29,287 nucleotides of DNA, taken from positions 1 to 29,287 of the forward strand of contig CAKUGY010000021.1 of assembly GCA_934654835.1 (NCBI GenBank). The letters run 5' to 3'. A model generated the notes under the pieces. The model was not told where the DNA came from, did no database searches, and saw only the letters and a list, made by a program, of their open reading frames with translations. The position numbers and the translations under genes are program-made. How positions within the stretch are numbered: the first letter of the stretch is position 1; the number at the start of each line of letters is the position of its first letter. This document shows, piece after piece, positions 6,747 to 14,700 of this stretch. Origin of the DNA: an uncultured Collinsella sp. (GTDB taxonomy: Bacteria; Actinomycetota; Coriobacteriia; Coriobacteriales; Coriobacteriaceae).

Positions 6747-7739
6747 TTAATAGTCCAGCTTCCACATGTAGCGGCGCGTCATGTAGTCCTTGTGGGTGAC
6801 GGCGGAAAGCGCACGCATGTAGACGTTGTTGAGGATCGGAGCGAAGATCAGGTGGTTGAAGTACTCGCTCACGCTGTCCTTGATGTCGTTGAGGCCGAGC
6901 TCCTTGGCGTCGAGCTGATAGACGCGCTCACCACCGTACTGGTTGACGAAGCGGATGCCACGCTCGTCGTTGCAGCGGCTGCGACCGACACTGATGAGCT
7001 GGAACAGCGAGGTGCGCTTGTCCAGAATCTCGAAGGGGCCGTGGAAGAAGTCGCAGGTGTTGATGGTGCAGGAGTCGATCTGCAGCATCTCCTGAACGTT
7101 GCAGATGCTAAAGACGTAGGCGGCACCAAAGAGCGGGCCCTGAGCCATGACGTTGATGCAGGGCTTGTCGGCGTTCTGCTCGGCCCACTTGGCAGCGAGC
7201 GGACGGGTGTACTCGACGGCCTTACGGTAGATGGGGTCGACCAGGTCGAAGGCGGCCATGGCGGTCTCGTACTCGGCGTAGCCCTCGGTCTGCTGCGTGA
7301 GCTCCATGGCGATCATGGTCACGACGGCGGAATTGGTGCGGCCCATGCAGGACTCGTCGACGGCCAGGCTGTCGTACTGAACCTTGTAGTCGCAGACCTC
7401 GGTGAGGCCGGACTCGTCAACATAGATGGCGATGGTGCTGGCGCCGTGATCCTTGGCGACCTGGGCGGCAACGATGGTCTCCTTGGTGCCGCGCATGGAG
7501 ACGACAACGGCCAGGGCGTTCTCGTTGACGTAGGCCGGGGTGGCGTGCACGAACTCGTTGCTGGTGTAGCTGGAGCTCACGACCTGCGTGGCCTCATGCT
7601 CCATAAAGTACTGGGCAGGATAGTTGCCGCCGTTGGATCCGCCGGCGCCGATCCATACGACGCGCTTGATGCCGCCCTTGTCTGCCTTGTCGGCCAAAAC
7701 CTGGGATACGACGTCCTTGACCTGTTCCTGAGTAGTCAT
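6747..7739 (-). CDS. Second SIS-domain deglycase (FrlB/GfrF-like)
   Basis: This 330-aa paralogue of the enzyme at 1397-2380 ends in MTRRYMWKLDY, like the other copy. It has the first SIS loop IGAGGSNGGNYPAQYF (30-45), a variant second loop SMRGTKETIVAA in place of CSLGGSTPETV, and Glu217/His233 (CDFFHGPFE), again 16 residues apart. The predicted activity is cleavage of a 6-phosphorylated sugar-amine adduct. The divergence in both substrate-site loops argues for a different substrate from the first copy, as in the Salmonella gfr system, where one deglycase acts on glucoselysine-6-P and one on fructoselysine-6-P. SD AAAGG lies about 11 nt before ATG 7739. It is divergent from the GntR gene, which probably controls it. 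Confidence 0.8.
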   Translation of the reverse strand: MTTQEQVKDVVSQVLADKADKGGIKRVVWIGAGGSNGGNYPAQYFMEHEATQVVSSSYTSNEFVHATPAYVNENALAVVVSMRGTKETIVAAQVAKDHGASTIAIYVDESGLTEVCDYKVQYDSLAVDESCMGRTNSAVVTMIAMELTQQTEGYAEYETAMAAFDLVDPIYRKAVEYTRPLAAKWAEQNADKPCINVMAQGPLFGAAYVFSICNVQEMLQIDSCTINTCDFFHGPFEILDKRTSLFQLISVGRSRCNDERGIRFVNQYGGERVYQLDAKELGLNDIKDSVSEYFNHLIFAPILNNVYMRALSAVTHKDYMTRRYMWKLDY

Positions 7740-7777
7740 CGTGCATCAGCCTTTCTTCTCGTTTGATGCTCTCGATG

Positions 7778-7797
7778 GCATACAAGTTACATACATG
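7778..7797 (+). promoter_or_regulatory. Putative GntR operator, site 1
   Basis: GCATACAAGTTACATACATG, almost identical to site 2 at 7917-7936. It lies 39-58 nt upstream of the deglycase start (7739), where a repressor could block transcription. Confidence 0.55.
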
Positions 7798-7814
7798 TCT
7801 TTGCGATGTCGACT

Positions 7815-7824
7815 AGTTGTATGC
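7815..7824 (-). promoter_or_regulatory. Putative GntR half-operator, site 3 (inverted)
   Basis: The minus strand reads GCATACAACT, matching the first part of sites 1 and 2 (GCATACAAGT) at nine of ten positions, in opposite orientation. It lies in the AT-rich centre of the divergent promoter region. Confidence 0.35.
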
Positions 7825-7891
7825 TATATTTGTCTTAGAAATTTTGCTGCCGTGGTTTTCAGAAATCATTTACCAGCGGTTTTGTTGTCAT

Positions 7892-7936
7892 GTTAGATAC
7901 ATGCTTGGTTCGGCAAGCATACAAGTTAGATACAGG
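7892..7936 (+). promoter_or_regulatory. Putative GntR operator, site 2, with adjoining palindrome
   Basis: GCATACAAGTTAGATACAGG (7917-7936) ends 8 nt before the GntR start codon, overlapping the ribosome-binding region. Just upstream, ATGCTTG and CAAGCAT (7901-7920) form an inverted repeat, and GTTAGATACATGC (7892-7904) repeats part of the site. This fits autoregulation. Confidence 0.55.
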
Positions 7937-7944
7937 TTGGTCGC

Positions 7945-8667
7945 ATGAGCACTTCGTCGAAAAAGAACTTGGCCCAATACGAGCGCCTGGCGGGCACGCT
8001 GCGCGACCGTATCGCCGCTGGCACCTACGCACGCGGAGACAAGCTGCCATCCGAGATGGAGCTCATGGCAGAATCGGGTCTGTCGCGCAGCACCGTGCGC
8101 CACGCGCTTAAGGTGCTGGTGGATGAGGGCCTGGTGCGCACCGAGCGCGGACGCGGCGCCTTTGTGGCCGATACGCCCGAGGTGCACGAGAACAATCTGG
8201 TGTTTTCGAGCTATACCAAGCAGGTCGAGGGACAGGGCATGAAGCCCACCACGCGCACGGTGGACTCGGGTTTTGCCAAGGCGGCCGGCAGCGTGGCCAA
8301 GTTCTTCGACGCCGCCGTGGGCAGCAAGCTCGTCAAGCTCGTCCGCCTGCGCTATCTGGACGACGCGCCGCTATGTCTGGAAACCACCTACCTGCCGCCA
8401 AGCTTTGGAGCGCTGATCGACCGCGACCTCAACGGCTCGCTGTACGCGACGCTGCGCCAGGAGTTCCACCGCGCGCCGGCGCAAGGACACAAGACCTTTG
8501 AGGTGTGCTATGCCTCGCAAAACGAGGCGTTTTTGCTCAACGTGGAGCGCGGGCAGGCGCTGATCCTTATCACCGACTACGTCTACGACACCGACGGTCG
8601 CCCGCTCCACATCTCCAAGCGCATCCAGCGAACCGACCGCGCCAAATACACCGAACCCATCGGCTAG
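7945..8667 (+). CDS. GntR-family transcriptional regulator, HutC subfamily (UTRA domain)
   Basis: This 240-aa protein has an N-terminal winged HTH (about 10-76), with the GntR features YERLAGTLRDRIAAGTYARG, KLPSEMELMAESGLSRSTVRHAL and TERGRGAFV. A C-terminal UTRA ligand-binding domain (about 90-235) follows, with YLPPSFGALIDRDL. HutC-type members sense sugar phosphates or amino acid derivatives and usually repress the transport or catabolic genes beside them; FrlR of the fructoselysine system is one. It is divergent from the second deglycase gene across 205 nt containing repeated GCATACAAGTTA sites. The SD is weak (AGGTTGG). The effector is probably the phosphorylated substrate of the adjacent deglycases (inference). 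Confidence 0.9.
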   Translation: MSTSSKKNLAQYERLAGTLRDRIAAGTYARGDKLPSEMELMAESGLSRSTVRHALKVLVDEGLVRTERGRGAFVADTPEVHENNLVFSSYTKQVEGQGMKPTTRTVDSGFAKAAGSVAKFFDAAVGSKLVKLVRLRYLDDAPLCLETTYLPPSFGALIDRDLNGSLYATLRQEFHRAPAQGHKTFEVCYASQNEAFLLNVERGQALILITDYVYDTDGRPLHISKRIQRTDRAKYTEPIG

Positions 8668-9040
8668 CGCACTAAACGAGGCGAAACTAACTAATATGCG
8701 TTTTACCTGCGGTTTTTATTAAATCTCAAGCCGGCATGGCGCAAATGCCAACATCGCCTGGCAACACGCGCCGCCCAAGCTCAACTGTCCCTGCCCAGAA
8801 TATCCAGCACCGTAAACCTAAGTGAGTAGACTTTTCGCGACCTGCCAAGCACAACCAAAACAGCCATCTCCGTGACCTGCGGTTTTACTAAAGCAGATAC
8901 GCTTTGTGCTCGCCTTGCGTCAAAAAGTCTACTCACTTAGCTCGCAAGGTGTCTCGACGGGACGATTCGAGTCAAAAAAGCGTACGAACGCGGCGCTTCT
9001 TGCGGCAATTTGATACCGCAAGACAGCCGAAAACCTGTCC
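8668..9040. other. Gene-free region with dispersed-repeat remnants
   Basis: No plausible gene lies here. A direct repeat, ACCTGCGGTTTTTATTAAA (8705-8723) and ACCTGCGGTTTTACTAAA (8875-8892), and the inverted-repeat element at 8818-8940 occupy most of it. The composition is more AT-rich than the flanking genes. Confidence 0.6.
8818..8940. repeat. 123-bp element with perfect 18-bp terminal inverted repeats
   Basis: CTAAGTGAGTAGACTTTT at 8818-8835 is the exact reverse complement of 8923-8940. Inside, AGCACAA (near 8848) and TTGTGCT (near 8903) extend the symmetry. It has no coding capacity. It looks like a MITE or another dispersed palindromic repeat; no clear target-site duplication is seen. 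Confidence 0.65.
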
Positions 9041-9652
9041 CTAAATGGTAGGTTTGAAACCTTGGGCAACAAGTGCGGGGAACCAGGTGGGTTTGGGTTG
9101 GTTGGGGGTGCGCTCGGCCAGGACGAGCTCCATCCAGCACATGTCGTACCAGCGGCCGAACTTTTGTGCGCAGCGATCGAAGGCGCCCACCAGGCGATAG
9201 CCCATATGGGCATGGAAATCCTGGCTATTGTGCGTCAGGTACTCGTCGTCCTTATCGTGCGGCACGGCGATGAGCGCGCACATGTTGGTAATGCCCATCG
9301 CGACCAGATATTGCTTGAGCGCGTCGTGCAGTTTGCGCCCCAGCCCACCATGGCGCACATCGCGTGCCAGGTAGATCGACGTCTCGACCGACCAGTCGTA
9401 GGCCTCGCGGCTGTTGAGCGCACTCACATAGGCATAACCCACCGCACGGCCATCGAGCTCCATCACCAGATACGGATAGCGCTCGAGCGTCTTGGCAATG
9501 CGCCCGGCAAACTCCTCAACACTCGGCACCTCATATTCGCAGGTAATGACCGTCTCGCGCACATACGGCTCGTAGATAGCCAGCAGCGCCGGCGCGTCAT
9601 CGGGCGTCGCCAGGCGAATCGTCGGCTCAGGCTTCTCGGACTTCTCGGACAT
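9041..9652 (-). CDS. GNAT-family N-acetyltransferase (phosphinothricin acetyltransferase-like)
   Basis: This 203-aa protein has a GNAT fold: the N-terminal TIRLATPDDAPALLAIYEPYV, the acetyl-CoA pyrophosphate loop VRHGGLGRKLHDAL (near 100-113) and the C-terminal FHAHMGYRLVGAFDRCAQKFGRWYDMCWMEL. The pattern matches the Pat/Bar/MnaT group, which acetylates amino groups of small molecules such as methionine derivatives or phosphinothricin; the native substrate is unknown. SD GAGGGGGAG precedes ATG 9652. The C-terminus is about 25 residues longer than typical. It probably stands alone, or in a loose run with the PLP enzyme upstream, 76 nt away. Confidence 0.88.
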   Translation of the reverse strand: MSEKSEKPEPTIRLATPDDAPALLAIYEPYVRETVITCEYEVPSVEEFAGRIAKTLERYPYLVMELDGRAVGYAYVSALNSREAYDWSVETSIYLARDVRHGGLGRKLHDALKQYLVAMGITNMCALIAVPHDKDDEYLTHNSQDFHAHMGYRLVGAFDRCAQKFGRWYDMCWMELVLAERTPNQPKPTWFPALVAQGFKPTI

Positions 9653-9728
9653 GTAAACTCCCCCTCAAAAGCAAAGGCTGTTCCGCGGCACGTCGCCGGC
9701 GCGGGGCAACCTTCATCATCACATCAAC

Positions 9729-10754
9729 CTACAGGACGGCCGCCAACGCGTCGATGTCCCCCTGCGTCGTGGCCCAGCTGGTGCAAAAGCGCACCACGGT
9801 GTGGGTCTCGTCGTACTTTTCCCAGTACTCAATCGCCGCATGCTCGCGAATGCGCGCCATGTCCTCGTTGGGCAGAATCACAAACTGCTGGTTGGTGGGC
9901 GTCTCCAAGAAGAACTGGTAGCCGCGCTCGTGCAGCACACGGCGCAGTGCCTTCGCGGTCTCAATCGCCTGGCGGCCAATCTCAAAATACAGGCCATCGG
10001 TAAAGAGCGCCTCAAACTGCACGCCCGTCAGGCGGCCCTTGGCCAGCAGCGCGCCATGCTGCTTAATGCGCGGAATGGGATGTGCCGGAGCGTGCATACC
10101 GCAGAACACCACGGCCTCGCCGCACAGAGCGCCGCACTTGGTGCCGCCGATGTAGAACACATCGCACAGCTGCGCCAGCTCGGGCAGGGTGATGTCGCAT
10201 TCATCGGCCGCCAGCGCATAGGCCAGGCGGGCACCATCCACAAACAGCGGAATCTCGCGCTTCTGGCACACCGCGTGAATCGCCGCCAGCTCGGCCTTGG
10301 AATACAGCGTGCCGTACTCGGTCGACATGCTCACGTACACGGCACCCGGGAACACCGTGTGCTCGTAGCTCTCGTTTTCGTAGAACACCTGGATATAGTT
10401 CTCGAGATCCTCGGCGTGCATCTTGCCCTCGTAGCCGGGGATGGTGAGCACCTTGTGGCCGCCAAACTCGATGGCGCCCGCCTCGTGGCAGGCGACGTGG
10501 CCGGTCTCGGCGGCAACGACGCCCTCGTACGGAGCGAGCAGCATATCGATCACCGTCGCGTTGGCCTGCGTGCCGCCCACCAGCAAGAACACATCCGCGT
10601 CCGGCGCCTGGCAGGCCTCGCGGATAAGTTGCTTGGCACGCTCGGTGTGCGCGTCGGTACCGTAGCCGGGCTGCGGCTCCATATTGGTATCGACGAGCGC
10701 CTGCAGCACCGCCGGGTGTGCGCCGTGGGAATAATCGTTGTTGAACGCGAGCAT
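9729..10754 (-). CDS. Low-specificity threonine aldolase-like PLP enzyme (beta-eliminating lyase family)
   Basis: This 341-aa fold-type I PLP enzyme has the hallmarks of the LtaE/Gly1 family. These are FNNDYSHGAHPAVLQAL at the N-terminus, GGTQANATVIDMLL (60-73), a pyridine-stacking His region (ETGHVACHEAGA), PLFVDGARL with Asp173 and the PLP lysine Lys206 in YIGGTKCGALCGE. It would cleave L-threonine or L-allo-threonine to glycine and acetaldehyde. SD AGAGAGGA lies just before ATG 10754. Length and motifs are complete. The exact amino acid preference cannot be read from sequence. Confidence 0.9.
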   Translation of the reverse strand: MLAFNNDYSHGAHPAVLQALVDTNMEPQPGYGTDAHTERAKQLIREACQAPDADVFLLVGGTQANATVIDMLLAPYEGVVAAETGHVACHEAGAIEFGGHKVLTIPGYEGKMHAEDLENYIQVFYENESYEHTVFPGAVYVSMSTEYGTLYSKAELAAIHAVCQKREIPLFVDGARLAYALAADECDITLPELAQLCDVFYIGGTKCGALCGEAVVFCGMHAPAHPIPRIKQHGALLAKGRLTGVQFEALFTDGLYFEIGRQAIETAKALRRVLHERGYQFFLETPTNQQFVILPNEDMARIREHAAIEYWEKYDETHTVVRFCTSWATTQGDIDALAAVL

Positions 10755-10799
10755 GGCAATCCTCTCTTACCGGATATCGGCCAGATGATTCAGGTGGAG

Positions 10800-11663
10800 C
10801 TATTGTACGCCGTGCGGATAGGCAATGTGCGCGGCAAGACACTCGAGTGCCAGCACCAGGGCAAAGCCGCAGCTCACATCGGTCAAAAAATGCGCACCTA
10901 TCACGATGCGGCCAAAGGCGACGAGTGCTGCGACCACAGCCGCGGCCCAAAAGACCACGCGGCGGCGCGACGGCTTTTCCGTAAAGGCAGCCGCGGGAAG
11001 CCCCGCGAGCATAAGGCCGATCGCCGCATGCGCCGTGTGCCCGCTCGCAAACGACTTAAAGCCGTCCTTGATCACGCCAGCCGCAATATAGCTCCACTTG
11101 TCGGGGTTGCCGATCACCCACCACGGCTGAAAATTGAGCCCCGGCGTGACCTCGATCACACGCATGCGCGGGCGCGACCACAGTGGCTTGACGATGACGT
11201 TGAGGATAATGGCCTGAGCGGCCCACACGGCAAGCGCCATCAGCGCCCAACGCGTGAGCTCGTCGGGCGAAGTTTTGCGCGTAAGGCGATAGACGATGAG
11301 GTTGGCGGCGATGACCAGCACAAATGTCAGCACCAACTGGACCGCGACGAGCTTGCCGCCAACCCGCAGGGACGAGACGATCTCGTAGCCGGCCAGGCCA
11401 ACATTGACGAGGATGCCGAGCACGGCGAGCCATTTGCTCGCCTTGGAATCGGGGCGCGCCGCGCGCACGAGCATAATGCCCGCGACGCTCGCCGTCAGCT
11501 CAAACGGCAGCTCGCCGGCAGCCTCGATAAAGCGTCCGTACATGCTGGCGATGTTGAACAGCGCGCTCGAAATCTGATAATCGAAGAAGCTGCCCGTGAG
11601 CAGGCAAAGGGCCAGAATAGCCGCAATAATAGCGGCGTCTTTCTTATAGATGTACCCGAACAT
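10800..11663 (-). CDS. PAP2-family membrane phosphatase
   Basis: This 287-aa membrane protein has the phosphatidic-acid-phosphatase-2 triad: Lys159 with Arg166 (KPLWSRPR), SGH at 207-209 (FASGHTAH) and GRIVIGAHFLTD with Arg252, His258 and Asp262. Several hydrophobic helices surround these. Candidate substrates are lipid phosphates such as phosphatidate, phosphatidylglycerol-P or undecaprenyl-PP. The first motif ends RM rather than the usual RP. The start at 11663 follows GAAAGGATGCC; the frame is open upstream, but that part reads through a palindrome. It lies 72 nt downstream of mfd. Confidence 0.88.
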   Translation of the reverse strand: MFGYIYKKDAAIIAAILALCLLTGSFFDYQISSALFNIASMYGRFIEAAGELPFELTASVAGIMLVRAARPDSKASKWLAVLGILVNVGLAGYEIVSSLRVGGKLVAVQLVLTFVLVIAANLIVYRLTRKTSPDELTRWALMALAVWAAQAIILNVIVKPLWSRPRMRVIEVTPGLNFQPWWVIGNPDKWSYIAAGVIKDGFKSFASGHTAHAAIGLMLAGLPAAAFTEKPSRRRVVFWAAAVVAALVAFGRIVIGAHFLTDVSCGFALVLALECLAAHIAYPHGVQ

Positions 11664-11700
11664 GGCATCCTTTCGGTCGGGCAGAAGGTCAACCAGCGAC

Positions 11701-11723
11701 GTGGTGGGACATTGTCCCACCAC
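11701..11723. repeat. Perfect 23-bp palindrome between mfd and the PAP2 gene
   Basis: The 11-bp arms GTGGTGGGACA (11701-11711) and TGTCCCACCAC (11713-11723) flank a single T. It is too tight for an RNA hairpin terminator and belongs to the GGGAC/GTCCC group of small palindromes seen elsewhere in this window. Confidence 0.6.
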
Positions 11724-11735
11724 GCCCCTTACTTG

Positions 11736-14700
11736 TTAGTCATCGTCGCTGGCCCCTAATTGCTGCAGCAGCATGAGCGCCGCTGCTACGGGGCCGGTGC
11801 CGTCGTTGGCGTCGAGGCCGCGACCCAGGCCGCTGCCCGCGCCAGCGCCCGCCTTGTAGGGCACCGACAGCTTGCGGCTCTTGGGAAAGTTCACCGCACC
11901 GTACCGGGTCTTAAACTCAAAGGCCACCTTCTTGGGCACGTCGACACCCAGGAAGGTAATGCGCCCGCCGCTGAGCGTGACGCTCTCGAGCCCCAGACGC
12001 TCGCCGCGAATGCGGATACGTGCGCGGTTGAACAGGTTGAGTCCCGCCAACGGCAGCTCGCCGTGCGCGGCCTCGGTTTCCTCCTGTACCTCGTCGATGC
12101 TCTCCAGGTCCTCGGCCGCCGCGAGCTTTCGGTACACGAGCACGCGCTGATCCACCGCCGGCAGGTACTCCTCGGACAGGAAGTAGTCGGCCGGCAGGTT
12201 AATGCCCACGCTCGCCGCCTCCACGCCGGCGTCGTCATCGCCGCGCGCCTCGGCCACGGCCTGTCCCAGCATCTGCGTAAACAGGTCAAAGCCCACGCTC
12301 GACAGGTTGCCGTGCTGCTCGGCGCCCATAAGCGAGCCGGCGCCGCGGATCTCCAGGTCGCGCATAGCGATGCGCATGCCGCTGCCCAGGTCCTGGAACT
12401 CGGAAAGCGCGGTCAGGCGCGCCGTAGCTTCCTCGGTCAGCGGCAGCTCGCCGGGGAACATAAAGTACGCGTAGGCCTGCGTAGCCGAGCGGCCCACGCG
12501 GCCCTTGAGCTGGTAGAGCTGCGCCAGGCCCAAGCGCTGCGAATCCTCGATGATGAGCGTGTTGGCCGTCGCGTTGTCGATGCCGCTCTCCACGATGGTC
12601 GTGGCGATGAGCACGTCGATCTTCTTGGTCGCGAACTCGATCATCACGTCCTCGACCTCGCGCGGGCTCATCTTGCCATGCGCCACGCCCACGCGCGCCT
12701 CGGGCGCGGCCTCGTGCACGCGCGCCACGGCGTCATCGATGGTCTTGACGCGGTTGGACACGTAGTACACCTGACCGCCGCGGCCCACCTCCAGGCGAAT
12801 CGCCGCGCTCACCACGTCGGGGTCGTACTCCCCCACGTGCACGATCACGGAACGGCGCCCGGTCGGCGGCGTCGTGATCAGGCTCATGTCGCGCACGCCG
12901 CTCGTGGCCATCTGCATGGTTCGCGGAATGGGCGTGGCCGAAAGCGTGAGCACGTCGATCTGCTCGCGCAGGTTCTTGAGCTGCTCCTTGTGCTGCACGC
13001 CAAAGCGCTGTTCCTCGTCGATAATCACCAGACCCAGGTTCTTGGGGTTCACGTCGGCCGAAAGCAGACGGTGCGTACCGATGAGCACGTCAATCGTGCC
13101 CTCGGCAAACGCCTTGAGCGCTCGCTTTTGCTGCGCCGGCGTGCGGAAGCGGCTGAGTACCTCGACCTCCAGGCCAAACGGGGCAAAGCGCTCAAAGAAC
13201 GTCTCGTAATGTTGCTGGGCCAAAATGGTCGTGGGACAGAGCACCATGACCTGGCGACCGGAATCCACGCACTTAAACGCCGCACGCAGGGCGACCTCGG
13301 TCTTGCCGAAGCCCACGTCGCCGCACAGCAGGCGGTCCATGGGCTTGGGCGCCTCCATGTCGGCCTTAATGTCGGCGATGGCCTCCAGCTGGTCGCGCGT
13401 CTCGTCGTAGGGAAAGCTCTGCTCCATCTCGATCTGCTCGGGCGTGTCGGGCGGGCAGGCGATGCCGGTAATCGACGAGCGACGCGTATAGAGGTCGACC
13501 AGGTCAAACGCCAGCTTTTTGGCATTCTTTCGCGCCTTGTTGGTGGCACGCGTCCAGTCGGCGGTGTTGAGCCTGGTCAGGCGCGGCTTGTCGCCATCGG
13601 GACCGACATAGCGCGTGATGCGGTCGACCTGCTCGAGCGGCACGTAGAGCTTGTCGCCGTCGGCGTATTCCAGCAAAAAGTAGTCGCGCTCCTTGCCGCC
13701 CACTTCCTGGCGCGCGATCTCGCTAAAGAGCGCGATGCCATGGGTGGCATGCACCACGTAGTCGCCCGGCTTAAAGGGGAAGGTAATCTGCGTAATGTCC
13801 ACCTTGCGGCGGCTGCGTGCGCGGTTGGCGTCCATGCGGGCGTTGAGGTCGGCGATTGAGAACACGGCCAGATTGGCGTCGGGCACCACCACGCCCTGCG
13901 GAAGCGCAGCATCCACAAAGGTCACGCGTCCGCGCGAGATGGTGGGCACGGCAGCGCCGGCGGCAGCCTGGGCGGCGCCGGCCTCCAGAGAGCGGGCGTT
14001 GAGTGCATCCGCCTTGCGGTCGCGGATCGAGGCATGGGCCTCCTGGCGAGCAGCGCGATCGGCAGAATCCGCCGCCGCCACGCGCACGCGGTCGCCGATA
14101 AGGCCGGCGTTTTCGGGCGCCGCGGTCAGCGACTCCTCAAAGGTAATGCCCTCGTCGCCAAAGGTGAGCTCCATCGACTCGCGCGCGCCGCGGTCGGGAA
14201 TGGCGAAGACGCAGGCATAGCGCTTGCCCACAACTTCCTGGATGCGCGTCATAAAGCGATTGTCCGAACCCGCAATAGCCGGCTGCTCAATCTTGAGCTC
14301 GGCGGTCACCGCACCACCGGCACGAATGAGGCTCACGTAGTTCAGGCGCTGCTGAGCACCAAAGTCGAGCTGCTGAGCGCGCACGTACAGGCCGTCCAGA
14401 CGGTCGACCCCCGCCTCGCCGGCACGGGCCTCGATATCCTCGTAGGAGCGTAGGCAGTCGTCGAACAGCGAGCGCGGCTCGGACAGGACCACGAGCGCCT
14501 TGCCGCTCACATGCGCCAGCGGGCTCACGGTCTGGCCATACATCACCGGCAAAAAGCGGTCGAGCTCGGGCGTGACGATGCGCGCATCCACCATCTCGAG
14601 CAGCGCGGCCAGCTTGCTGTCGCTCTGACTGGCGCGATAGAGCGCCACATGCATGTTATGGACGGCCTCGTCGGTGAGCGCAAGCTCGCGACAGGGGAAG

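Noticed and set aside
9801..11759. 652-codon open frame on the plus strand
   Set aside because: It runs antisense across the threonine aldolase and PAP2 genes, both of which have complete catalytic motifs.
11760..13859. 699-codon open frame on the plus strand
   Set aside because: It is antisense to mfd, whose motifs are unmistakable. Long antisense frames are expected in GC-rich DNA; the product is His/Arg/Leu-rich without a family.
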